Below are positions 23,805 through 33,430 of a stretch of DNA of 64,000 nucleotides, one piece after another. Numbering within the stretch: the stretch's first letter is position 1; every line of letters starts with the position of its first letter. The notes below the pieces were generated by a model. It saw only the letters and a program-made list of their open reading frames with translations, ran no database searches and was not told the DNA's origin. This stretch comes from Manis javanica (lineage: Eukaryota > Chordata > Mammalia > Pholidota > Manidae): the NCBI RefSeq assembly GCF_040802235.1, contig NC_133161.1, forward strand, positions 106,471,001-106,535,000, in the 5' to 3' direction. A program made the position numbers and the translations under genes.

Positions 23805-23976
23805 TCTGGGCAGCCCCGGCGCAGCGCGGCCGCAGCCTCCGCCCCCCGCACGGTGAGCACGCCCGCCGCCCGGGCCACCGCCTCCCCGCCCGACAACCGG
23901 CTACCTTCGCCCCCGCTCGCCGTCGCCGCCGCCGCCCCGACCGAGCGCGGAGAGCCCTGCGGCGCCTCGGGCAGCG
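23805..23976 (+). other. EGFR: EGFR 5'UTR
   Basis: The sequence 'ccccggcgcagcgcggccgc' at 23,814-23,833 corresponds to the start of the human EGFR mRNA as I recall it. The leader runs about 170 bases to the ATG, with 'gggcagcgATGc' at the start codon (G at -3, C at +4). It contains no upstream ATG, so scanning ribosomes should reach the receptor start directly. It appears shorter than the human leader. The 5' limit is inferred. Confidence 0.7.
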
Positions 23977-24064
23977 ATGCGCCCCTGCGGGACGGCGGGA
24001 GCCGCGCTCCTGGCGCTGCTGGCCGCGCACTTCCAGGCGAGTCCGGCGCTGGAGGAAAAGAAAG
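23977..24064 (+). CDS. EGFR: EGFR coding exon 1: signal peptide and first mature residues
   Basis: Epidermal growth factor receptor (ErbB1) is a single-pass plasma-membrane receptor tyrosine kinase that binds EGF, TGF-alpha and related ligands and signals through Ras-MAPK, PI3K and STAT. This exon gives 29 codons plus one base (88 nt, the human exon-1 coding length) and then the donor GTAAGG at 24,065. Residues 1-24 form the signal peptide: MRPCGTAGAA, the hydrophobic core LLALLAA, then HFQASPA with small residues before cleavage. The mature protein begins LEEKK. Differences from the human peptide as I recall it are Cys4 for Ser, His18-Phe19-Gln20 for Leu-Cys-Pro, and Pro23 for Arg. The start is fixed by homology and by the ATG-free leader. 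The ligand-binding, transmembrane and kinase exons lie beyond the window. The frame stays open past the donor to 24,678, but that part is intron. Confidence 0.95.
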
Positions 24065-24980
24065 GTAAGGGCGAGCCCCGCCGGCGCCCCGCGCTCCGCC
24101 CTGCTTTCCTGTTCCCCGAGGATCGGCGCATTTCTAACCGGGACCGTGGGAGGAACCGGACCTTCGCTGCTGGGCCCGACGAGCCCGCGGCGGCTGAGGC
24201 GGGGAGACTACGGGCGCGGGCAGCGGGCTGCGGGCTGAGTGTGGGGGCCACCGTCGGGCAACTTCTTTCCTCACTTAACTGGCATCCCGCGCAAGGTCAG
24301 CGTCCGAGGGGAAAACTTGGTGCCCGGCCGGGGCGGGGCGGCCGCGGACCCCCTGTGCCCGGCGCTCCGACACGTGCGCCCTGCTGGTCCGCGCGAGGGG
24401 TCGGAGGGGGCCGGGGATGCGCGCCCGAGGGCTTAGGGAGGCGAAGGAGGACCTGCGGGAATCCGTCCACCCTTCTCGGGCCTCCCAACGGACCCCCGTG
24501 TCCTCTCCACACCGGGTGGGTCTCGCATGTCAGCCGGCTGGCTGGCCCCGCTCACAGGCCCCTGCGAGCTCTGTACCGGGTGTGGAGCGGCAGCCTTGAG
24601 CTGGGAGGCTGGGAGAACTTGTTTCTGACTCTTCACTACCTGTGGCTACCGGGAAGGGAGGAATTCGTTTCCTCTTAGGCAAAAGAGAGGGGCGGGCGCG
24701 GGTCGCCTGCCGGGCGCAGACCCCGCAGTCACTCTGAAAGCGCCCCTCAGGCCAGCCCGCGGCCCCCTGCCGGCCCCGCGCCCCTTGGGCTCGTGGGGTC
24801 TCGGTAAACGATCGCTTCCCCGGAGCTGTCGAAATTTCCCCCACCCGCGGCCCTTTGGTGGCGTTTCTAGACTTTGCGGTGGAGCAAGACGGAGCGGTGG
24901 GACCGGCCCCGGGAGCGCGGCTGAGTCCTGGTGCCCAGCTCCCTCGAGGCGAAACCCATCCTGCCACATGCCCACGGTTT
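24065..24980. promoter_or_regulatory. EGFR: GC-rich start of intron 1
   Basis: Non-repetitive, CpG-rich sequence. The block at about 24,580-24,720, including 'ctgggaggctgggagaactt', resembles what I recall of the same region in human intron 1, which suggests constraint. A CACGTG E-box lies at 24,371-24,376. Downstream enhancer activity has been reported for the start of EGFR intron 1 in human. Here it is inferred from position. Confidence 0.5.
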
Positions 24981-25313
24981 TTCAAAATAGGGCTCGCGGC
25001 AAACTTCTTCTTCCACATCCCGAGGTCATTTGACCTGTGGCCAACCAAAATATTAAATTTAATTGAAGGATAAAAAAAAAACAGGTTGATGTCCGTGGTG
25101 ACAAATGTCCAGAGCAGGCGTGAGCGAGGCTGGCTTCGTGACTACCGACTGTGATCCCGCTTGACAAGAGAAACACGCCTCAGAAGGTTTAGTCGCACAG
25201 TTTCAACAGCAAGCGTCCGGGTCCCAAGTCAGGTCTCTGCTTGCTGCTGACGCCGCTGGCGCCGGGAGCTGCGGTTGGTGCCGAGTGTGTCTGCTGGCGG
25301 AGCCGTAGGCATA
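24981..25313. other. Intron 1, unique sequence
   Basis: AT-rich transition with an A-run at about 25,072-25,081. GC-richer again near 25,240-25,310. No feature recognised. Confidence 0.5.
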
Positions 25314-25535
25314 GAGCGGTGGCTCCCAGACTTTGTTGCACATTAGAATCACTTGGGGGTTTTTAAAGAAACGAAACCACAATAACAAAATACAAAAACA
25401 AAAACGAGTGTTGCTCCCACCCCCCAAACATTTTGATTTCGTTGGTCTGGGGTAAGACATGGGCATGGGGGTTTTTAAAAGTTCCTCCTGTGATTCTCTT
25501 GGGCAGTCAGATTTGGGAACCACCAGCAGAGAATC
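25314..25535. mobile_element. MER5-type hAT-Charlie DNA transposon
   Basis: The ends are imperfect inverted repeats: 'gtggctcccagactttgttg' at the left and 'cagatttgggaaccaccagc' at the right. Between them are 'acattagaatcacttggggg' and 'gattctcttgggcagtcaga', as in MER5A. An A-rich stretch in the middle is a later expansion. Confidence 0.75.
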
Positions 25536-26199
25536 AAGATTGGTAAAGTACTTTTACCTGCCACTGCAAGGAACTCTTGTGGACGTGTGGAGTTTTCACA
25601 ACCTGGCAAAACGTAGGAATGAGGGAGGTGGTGGAAGGGTGATTTCAGTAATAAAGGATGAGTCTTTTCACTGACAGAGGCTGTGGGGAGCTTTTCCTGT
25701 TGACTCAGAAGGGCTCTCCCTCCTCCAGCAGAGTCCAGGAGCCTGTGGTTCTGCTCCTCAGTCAGCAGACAGTAGGGTCCTCCTAGGCAGGTGGCATCTC
25801 TCCTTTTCTGCTGCCGGGTACCCCTCGCCTTATTTTAAATTAAACTCTTGGAGTGCCTCCAAAGCATCACTTTTCTCACTCCAGAAATGTTCCCAGCTCT
25901 GCTACTACCCTTTGAACACTACTATTCATGCTTGGAGATTTGTTTCTAAAGAAATATAAATACCACTTAATTTGTCTGTTCGTCCCATATTCACTTAGAG
26001 TGCTCCTAAATAGAATAGAGCAGGTGAGCAAATGCCATCCTGTTAGAGTAACATTAAAAGACCAAATCCTAAAGGGCAGATTATTACAAATACAAAATGA
26101 GTTGTTTTACAAAAAGTCTTAAAGACCCTTATCAATCAAATTTAGTTAGTTTTGCTCAAGAAAATTTACTCATTTTAGATTTGTTTGGTTCTAAGATAT
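25536..26199. other. Intron 1, nothing identified
   Basis: No repeat or regulatory feature I can name. Short open frames are not coding. Confidence 0.5.
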
Positions 26200-26395
26200 A
26201 TCTTCTGTTCTTATTGTACTCAGTACTGTCAAAACACTCTTAAATGTCCTTTTCACACTTACAAGGTAGATACTTTCATCATATGTGGGGAAACTGAGGT
26301 ACAGAGAAGTAAAGTGACTTTCCCACAGCAAATAAGAAGCAGACACAGGATTCAAACTCAGGCCTTCTTGCCTTAGAGACCTCCCTCAACCACCT
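26200..26395 (-). repeat. MIR, antisense
   Basis: 'ggggaaactgaggtacagag' with 'aagtaaagtgactttcccac' and 'caggattcaaactcaggcct' is a clear complement of the MIR core. Confidence 0.9.
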
Positions 26396-27089
26396 AACAC
26401 CTTATGCAAATTCTGGTTTTAGGAGAGTCAAGTCTGGTGGGTGTGAGCATCTATCATCAGATGCTGGGAGGGGGGGGAAAAGGACCAGGAAACTGTTCAG
26501 GGTCTAGACTCCTGCTGGGGTTACTCAGTAGTCGCTCTAGCTGCCTTTTGGGGAGGTCACTCAGTCAGCCAATCAACAATGAGCTTAGATAAGGCTTAAG
26601 GGATGTTGAGCAAGCCCCTTGCTCTTGCAAAATGGAAGAATGGAAGAGTAACGGGGTTGCTCTAGCAGAGAGCCTGGGTAGTATTCCTAGGAGGGCAGGA
26701 ATCCTCAAAGCACCTGGCCTGCCTGGCCTGGCCTGTGAAAACACTCTCAGCTGGGTAGGTTTGTGCTGTATTGAAGAGAAGCAAATGCAGGCATTTTGAA
26801 TTGTATCCAAAGTGAAGAACCACTACCCTCTTTTCTCTAAATGGAGTTCAGGTCTGAGGAGGCCCAGTTCCATCCTGGCCTCGAAGCCAGGAGGCTGCCT
26901 TGTCGCTCCAGTTCGGCAAAGGCAGCCATGGCACTGACCAGCTCCAGGCTTCTGAGACCTTCTTTCTGCATTCAGTGAATATTTCCTGAGCACGTAGAAT
27001 GTGTCGGACATCATGAGTCGGAAGAGGCAGAGGCCACCTTAGTGGTTTCTATTACCACTTCCAGAATATGATTCTTAAGCCATTAATTA
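26396..27089. other. Intron 1, nothing identified
   Basis: Includes a G-run near 26,468-26,478 ('gaggggggggaaa'). No gene or named repeat seen. Confidence 0.5.
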
Positions 27090-27598
27090 AGCACAGACAG
27101 TCCCCGACTTATGATAGTTCTATTTACAAGCTTTTGACCCTGCAATGGTAAAGAAGGAAGGATGGCATTCAGCAGAAACCGTATTTCCAATTTTGAATTT
27201 GGATCTTTTATTGGGCTAGCAATATGCGCTCTGATCCTCTCTTCAGACTGGGCAGGGCAGCAAGCACAACTCCCAGTCAGCCACGCAATCGTGAGGGTAG
27301 GCAGCTGATAAACTGACACTCATCCTGTGCTCACACGACCATTCTGCTTTCCACCTTCAGTACAGTATTCAGGACATGACATGAGTACTCAGTGCTTCAT
27401 TAAAAAGTAGGCTTTGTGTTAGATGGCCAACTGTAGGCTACCGTAAGTGTGCTGAGCACCATGAAGGTAGGCTGGGTGAGGCTATGATGTTTAGTAGGTT
27501 AGGTGCATTACATGCATTTTCTACTTATGATATTTTCAGTTTCTGATGGGTTTATTGTGATGTAACCCCATTATAAGTTGAGGAAGATCTGTATTAAT
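27090..27598. mobile_element. Tigger-type (TcMar) DNA transposon, nearly complete
   Basis: The left end 'cagacagtccccgacttatg' and the right end 'cattataagttgaggaagat' followed by 'ctgta' are inverted repeats of each other. Internal blocks match a non-autonomous Tigger family: 'ggcattcagcagaaaccgta', 'cccagtcagccacgcaatcg', 'ggccaactgtaggctaccgt' and 'gatgtttagtaggttaggtg'. No transposase frame. The TA target duplication is clear only at the right side. Confidence 0.85.
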
Positions 27599-29394
27599 AA
27601 ATTGCTTTTCAAATCTGAAAAGGAGACCAGTGATCTGTGTGTCTCATATATCCACATCTATGTAGCTCTGTCTAGCAGTAACTGGCTGATAGCTCCAACA
27701 AGTTTTTGACCATCATTTCTGGCTTTATATATTTAGTTTCATAGTCCATAATTTTTCAGAAGCTTATTCTGAAATTATAAGAAGCTGACTGCCAAAATCC
27801 ATTGTGCTGCATAATTAGACTTGGTCTGTGTGGCACCACTAACATGTTTTGAAATGTTTTTAGAGGTAGTGTCAGTAAAGATGAAGGATTCTGCCCTGTT
27901 TCTAAAGAAAACCCACCTTGTTTTTCCTTTGATCCAAGCTCCAGGACCAGCAGCTAGTGTCTGAAACTTTTTTGAGAGGAGTTACGAGCCAACTGTAATA
28001 TTCAATGGATGATTATGGATGCTTAAGGGAAGGTGGCCCCATGCTGGTTCCCCTGATCCTGAAACTGGGCTAGGATCAGAATGTTAGAGACCCTCAGCTT
28101 GTGAAGGACCCACCTTGGAAATCATCTGGCCCTCACTAGGTGGCCTGCTGTGAAAGTTGTATGTTTGTGTGTATGTTTTAATTTGGACTTACTAAGTACA
28201 GTGGAAATGGGCTTATCTAAAGTTACTAATACAGGTATGTTTGGAAGAAATTTCAAATTGTAGAATATGGTCCATCCATGCACTGTTCCTGTGTAAATAC
28301 AGTTTCAACTAGATTCTGTTCCTTGGGTCTGTACTGAACTAATTCCATTTCATTTTCTTCTGTCACTTACAGACATCTGAAATTACGAAGAAACATTTTT
28401 GGTCTTAGTTAATTATTCCTGGCTTATTCTTGAACCATCAACACATATGGAATAGAATATATATCTTACTGTGTTCTTATCATTCCCATTTGACATCATA
28501 GCTTCTGCCCATACCTTCTTTTTCATTTTCTTCCTAAAAGGTTGTCTTTTCTAAGAAAATTCCAATAGTTGGTTCTTAGCACAGCACCTAAGGATAGTCT
28601 GCAATCCAGCTTGTTTGACACAAGCAGGTTAGTTTGAATTTGGGCAAGTAGCCAGGTTTTGAGACATGTCAAATAACTGGTTTGTTGAAATTGTCACTTT
28701 TTCAGAGTCTTAGGTACTGCCTTCTTCCTCCATATTTAGATAGAAACACTCAGTTCAGTTGTCCAGAAAGTTCCCTGGGCCAGCTGGGAGTTGGGGGTAG
28801 TGAGCAGTGGTGGCTTGTTTACTTAGCCTTGTTAGAAGTTAAGTGCTGCATTTGACATTTTAGTCTCTGAAGGCCCCAAAGTATAGTATTATATGCCTGA
28901 CCCTGTTCAAGAAGCAAATGAATTATGTATGCTTAAAATAAATTTTACCTACCAAATTTCAGCAGCTCACTTTGGAAAGTAGTCAGTCAAAGCTAGCATG
29001 GGGAGGGGGGGATGAATTTTCCCTTTTGGCTCCAAGTGATACCCCATTCATGTGGGTTCCAGGTGAAGACCCAGAGTCCAAGTATCTTTCCTGAGTATGT
29101 CTGAACCTTCTCACTAGCAAGCGCCTCCAATCACAAGTCAGGGACTGGTGTTGATGTGGGTGCCTGGGATACATTGTACATACACCCACACCTGCACCCT
29201 GTTCTAGGGGGAGCCCACAGGGCCCTGATGTAATATAAATAATTACATAAGTTAACCACTGTTGTTTGTCCTTCCAGTATAAGGATTAGTATTGCTACCT
29301 ATTACAACTTTTATTTGCTCTTTTTTCCCTTATGTTTGACTCATAGTGAGCAATTTGTACTGTTTGACCCACATTTTGAGATGTAGGAATGAAT
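27599..29394. other. Intron 1, nothing firm
   Basis: Mostly unique-looking AT-rich sequence. A G-run 'ggggaggggggggatg' occurs near 29,000. No supported coding or RNA feature. Confidence 0.5.
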
Positions 29395-29900
29395 CGGACT
29401 TGGTACTTGCCCCTAAGTGTCTGGAATTCAGTTGGGGGAGAGAGACCACTGGATAATAAGTATGAAACAGATGAGGAGCAAGGATAGAATTCTGCAGGAT
29501 AAAGACCTCTCCTGGGTTAGTCTTTGCTCCTATTTCCATCTGGAAGGGATTGCACGTTTGACCTTCAGAGAGCCATGGGTACTGTCCAGGGAACGGCATT
29601 CCAGGAGGAGTGCAGTAGCAGCCCGGTTCTGAAGAGCCCTGGTCATCTGGTGCGATGGGATGGGAGAGAGCCGGGCAGACCGCGGAGGAGTCGGAAGCTA
29701 GGAACTGGTGTGATGTGATTGGTGTTCTAGAAAGAGGGCTCAGCAGGACTGTGGGAATGGATTGGGGCGACTGTGGACATGGTCAGGGGCAACTAGCCGG
29801 CAAGGAGACATGATGAGGCAGGAGAGTGAGGATGTAGAGCAGGTGAGCCGGCTGACCCGGACGCAGAGCCAGCTGAGAGGTGTGTGTCACGAATGTAAGA
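29395..29900. repeat. Old mammalian interspersed repeat, family not named
   Basis: 'gtctggaattcagttggggg', 'ggcattccaggaggagtgca' and 'gggaatggattggggcgact' follow the order of a widespread old repeat (segments reading 'gagcttacattctagtggggg', 'agagcattccaggcagaggg', 'agaatggattggaggggg'). I recognise the pattern but not its database name. Confidence 0.45.
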
Positions 29901-30439
29901 GCCAGAACCCCAGTGACACACAGAGCTCTGACTTGGAATCCTGCATGAAAACGGAATCCATTTACAGGCATTGTGAAGGCTCTGTGAGGAGTAGGTCCAA
30001 CTGGGGGAGTTTGAAGTGCTCAGAAAAGTCCAGGAGGCAGAAAATACACAGGCCTGGAGCTCAAGAAAGCGGTTTGACCTGGAATGGTCATTTTTTGAGA
30101 TACTTCAATTGTAGGTGTTGTCTCTGGCCATAGAACACCCCTGCCCCAGCCTGTCTCACGCTCACAGTCTCCAGCCATGTTGGACCAGGCTGGGTTCTGG
30201 ATTACCAGCTTCTCTCTGGACTAGGCTGCTGTGGTTAGCAGCCTGGTTAGTTGCAGTTCTCAGCAACCGATAAATAATATATTGTGCATATAAATATCTT
30301 GGGGATCATATTTGTATATTGCTGCAGGTCCTCACATAAGAATCTTCTGTTTCTTATTTAAGACGACATCAGTTTATGTGGTTTGTACATTAGCGAATGA
30401 ACCAAAAGAACTAGGAAGCTACTTTTTCCTTTTTGTAAA
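29901..30439. other. Intron 1, nothing identified
   Basis: The + frame 29,762-30,133 starts inside the preceding repeat and is not a gene. Confidence 0.5.
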
Positions 30440-30625
30440 GCAGTAGTTTTTGAACCTTGAACATACCTTAGAAACCTGAGAGGCTTTTGAAAAAGAGGGT
30501 GCTTTGCAGCACCCCAGACCAGTTGAATCAAAATTTCTCAGGGATGGAGCACAAGCAAACACATTTTAAAAAACTGCTTGGGAATTCTGAAGAATGGCGC
30601 ATGTGCATTCTCAAGATCCAGGAAG
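30440..30625. mobile_element. MER5-type hAT DNA transposon
   Basis: 'gcagtagtttttgaaccttg' at the left, then 'ccttagaaacctgagaggct' and 'ccccagaccagttgaatcaa' match the diverged MER5A order. Confidence 0.65.
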
Positions 30626-30639
30626 AGCTTCATTAGTAA

Positions 30640-30885
30640 ATCACTCTCAAACTTGCAATGTTTTCATGAATTAATCCATGAAAAGTCTACTGTACTGGCT
30701 CTGAGAGTGTCCCAAGGCAGCGATGGTAGCACCTTGAGGTAAATACAAATGAACATTTTTGGGGCCCCTCTCCCCAACCAAGCCTCTGAGTAAGACTCTC
30801 TGGGGATGAGGCCCACAGTCTGTGAGTACAAGCCCTCTAAGCAGATTCTGACACACACCACTGTTTGAGAAGTACCGCTACACTA
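30640..30885. mobile_element. Second MER5-like hAT fragment
   Basis: 'gggatgaggcccacagtctg', 'gccctctaagcagattctga' and the terminal 'cactgtttgagaagtaccgc' match the right half of MER5A ('ggtggggcccagcaatctg', 'gccctccaggtgattctga', 'gtttgagaaccactg'). Confidence 0.7.
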
Positions 30886-33269
30886 CACACAGGCCCCATG
30901 GAGCTTCTGGATATACCAGAGGACTAGGGTAACTATGCTGGTCCTCAAAAGACTAACATTTGGAAGGGCTGAGCGGGGAGAGACACACGAGAAGCACACC
31001 ACAATGCAACATCTTACAATACATGCAATTTGGGATTTCAGTGGGAGCCCAGAAAAGGGACAAATTCCAGCTCTGTGATGGAGGCCATTTCTCAAAAACA
31101 GGACACTTAGCTGGACCTTGAGCAGTGAGATTTTTGCCCGGTTCCAGGCAAAGGGAAAAGAATGAGGACATAATTGTTCTGCAAGCCCACTGTTACTGGT
31201 CATTATATAAATGTAAATGTCTTGTTAGAGAAGATGCTAAGGTTTCAGAACTTCCTGCTTTATTTTTCTACATACTCATGAGAAAACTTAGTGTCTGAAT
31301 TAAAGTGCCTGAGAGGTAACACATTTCACATTTAAAAATTAAAATGGTTGTTTTTTTTTTTAACAACAACTGGATGTGAGGAATTGAACAGGAATCTGAA
31401 CTATAGTTGGTTGTGTTAACATTCTCCCCAGTAGCATGATTTGTCCCTAAACTTTGTTATAAGAAAAATGACTACTTCACATTCTTTACTTAACTCCTAT
31501 GACAGAGAAAGGAAAGAGAAGTCTGCATCATTCTAGACACAATAAATACATATTGAACCACACAGAACCCAAAATGTCCCTGAAGTCATTTGAGTTACTG
31601 ACACTTCTAAATTAGATCACATCTATTTACTGATTCACTATCGAAAATTACGGATTTACCTGTTTATTTGCAGAGATTATTTGGAAACAGGCTGATTTGT
31701 CAACAGAGAATAAAATGTGGCTGTTGGTGCTCCTGAGGGTACTCATGCCTTTATAAAAAGGTTCTAGACCACTGTTTACTTAGCAGGTGTTTTAAGAGTA
31801 TTTCTGAAGGATTGTACTTTAAAAGCAGAAGTGTGGAACCTGAGGGTTTTCCTTCTGTGGACATACAGGCCTCTACAGAGTGGGTGAGCTCATGATAGCC
31901 TTATACATGATCTCATTCCACCCATTTGCTAAAGTTCTTTTCTTCTACTCCATGTTTTAGAGAAAATTGATGCATTACATACACTCTTTCTGAAATGACA
32001 AACTGACATTTTTATGTGAAAAACTGTTCATGTTTTAGTTTCTTTGCCCATACTCATAAATTCATCACTAGTTTAGAGTCTGGATTAAAACAAGTTATTG
32101 AATCTGAGCAGGTCTTTAAGGACAGGCAAGTATGACCAGAACATTTCTTATCATTATAAATGGGATTTCAGAAAGTTTTCAGAAAGAACATTTTTTAGTG
32201 TCAAAAATTTGTTTTTGTTTATTTCCCAGCAAATATTGAACACCTGAAAACTATAGAGAGATTTCATCACCATATGGCTTCTCTGAATTTACACAAAACC
32301 TCCTAGTTTGTTCTTATACTTCATAAACCATCATAGATAGATAAAATTGGGCTGAGCAAGGTAAATTAGACAAACTGTTTTAAGGTTCTAGTATTTTCAA
32401 GATTCTTTTTTTAGTGAAGTATATTTTAATATATAATTAGAAAGTTAAAAGTTATCATCTTAAAAAAAAATAAACTCTAAACCCCCAATTTCATCTACTT
32501 TTGATTAAGTACAAATGGCAGAAAAACAAAAGGTGATTGTTGAAGAATTATTATGTCTCCTGTTGCTTTTTAAGGTAATTTTAAGAGGCTTTTAAAGTTG
32601 ATGAATTTCAAAGGTTTTTCTTGGCTTTGGTTTGCTACAAAGTTAATAGTGAATTAGAACTACCCTTTTAGTTACTTCTTGATTTCTTTATCTCTTCTGC
32701 GGTTTCCTGATACTTTTAAAGACTTCATACTGGTGCAAACTGGTGAGTGAGAGTAAGTATTGCCTTCATCTACCCTTCCTCCTCCTCCCCTTCCCACCTC
32801 TCTCTCTTTTTTGCAGGCTGTTATGATAAGCCTTCATAGAGAAAGAGAATTTTGACAAATAATGGCTAATGAAGAACTTTGACGTGGTGACTGCAAAAAT
32901 ATAGTTTTAAAGTTAGAAAGTGTCAAAGACTTCAGTGGTTATGATTACTTTTAACACAAATATACATAAGCATTTATCATTTCTGGAGAAGTAGTGTGGC
33001 TCAAAGAGTTTTTCTTGGGACGTAGCTTAACGTATTTTTCTCCTGTAGTCTGTTGTTAGTTATAATGAAAGAGAAACAGGTTAGAATCTACCTTCTAGTT
33101 TCAACCTCCATAAAATAACTAACCTAGGTGGTTCCAAGGGTCCTTCCATCTGGAACATCTATGAAATTAAAAACAAATCTAAATGCATACAAGATATTTA
33201 TTTAAACATGTCAGTAATAAGTGTGTTGGCCCTATAATTTAGATGCTATTATGACATATATGTCATAGT
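30886..33269. other. Intron 1, nothing identified
   Basis: AT-rich with several homopolymer runs. 31,347-31,370 holds a T-run bounded by GTTGTT and AACAAC. No gene. 31,030-31,180 may be a further piece of an old interspersed repeat. Confidence 0.5.
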
Positions 33270-33430
33270 AATAAAACCTTGCATTTATTTCAGTACTTTA
33301 CAGTTAACACAATGCCATAACGTCCATCTTTCTGAGTCTCCCAACAGTCCCACAGGATGGGGATAATTATCCACATTTGAAGATGAGAGATCCAGGCTCA
33401 CTGTGATTCTGCAGTTTGCCACGATCACTG
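33270..33430 (-). repeat. MIR, antisense
   Basis: 'cttgcatttatttcagtact', 'gatggggataattatccaca' and 'tttgaagatgagagatccag' resemble the complement of MIR, diverged. Confidence 0.65.

Larger units (their letters stand above)
23250..24980. promoter_or_regulatory. EGFR: CpG island covering the EGFR promoter, exon 1 and start of intron 1
   Basis: CpG density is continuous and very high, with many GC boxes, compared with AT-rich flanks. The densest part is 23,590-24,420. It spans the upstream promoter, the 5'UTR, coding exon 1 and about 0.9 kb of intron 1, as expected for a broadly expressed TATA-less receptor gene. The island ends abruptly near 24,980, where the sequence becomes AT-rich ('caaaatattaaatttaattg' at 25,046). 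Several 100-230-codon open frames on both strands inside it are GC-composition artefacts. Confidence 0.9.

Noticed and set aside
23594..24238. 214-codon + frame overlapping EGFR exon 1 in another frame, starting at an ATG
   Set aside because: It begins upstream of the expected transcription start, is arginine/alanine/proline-rich as any frame in such GC-rich DNA would be, and resembles no protein I know.
22959..24251. Long minus-strand frames across the EGFR promoter island (229, 147 and 116 codons)
   Set aside because: Compositional shadows of a CpG island. No recognisable protein and no splice or poly(A) context.
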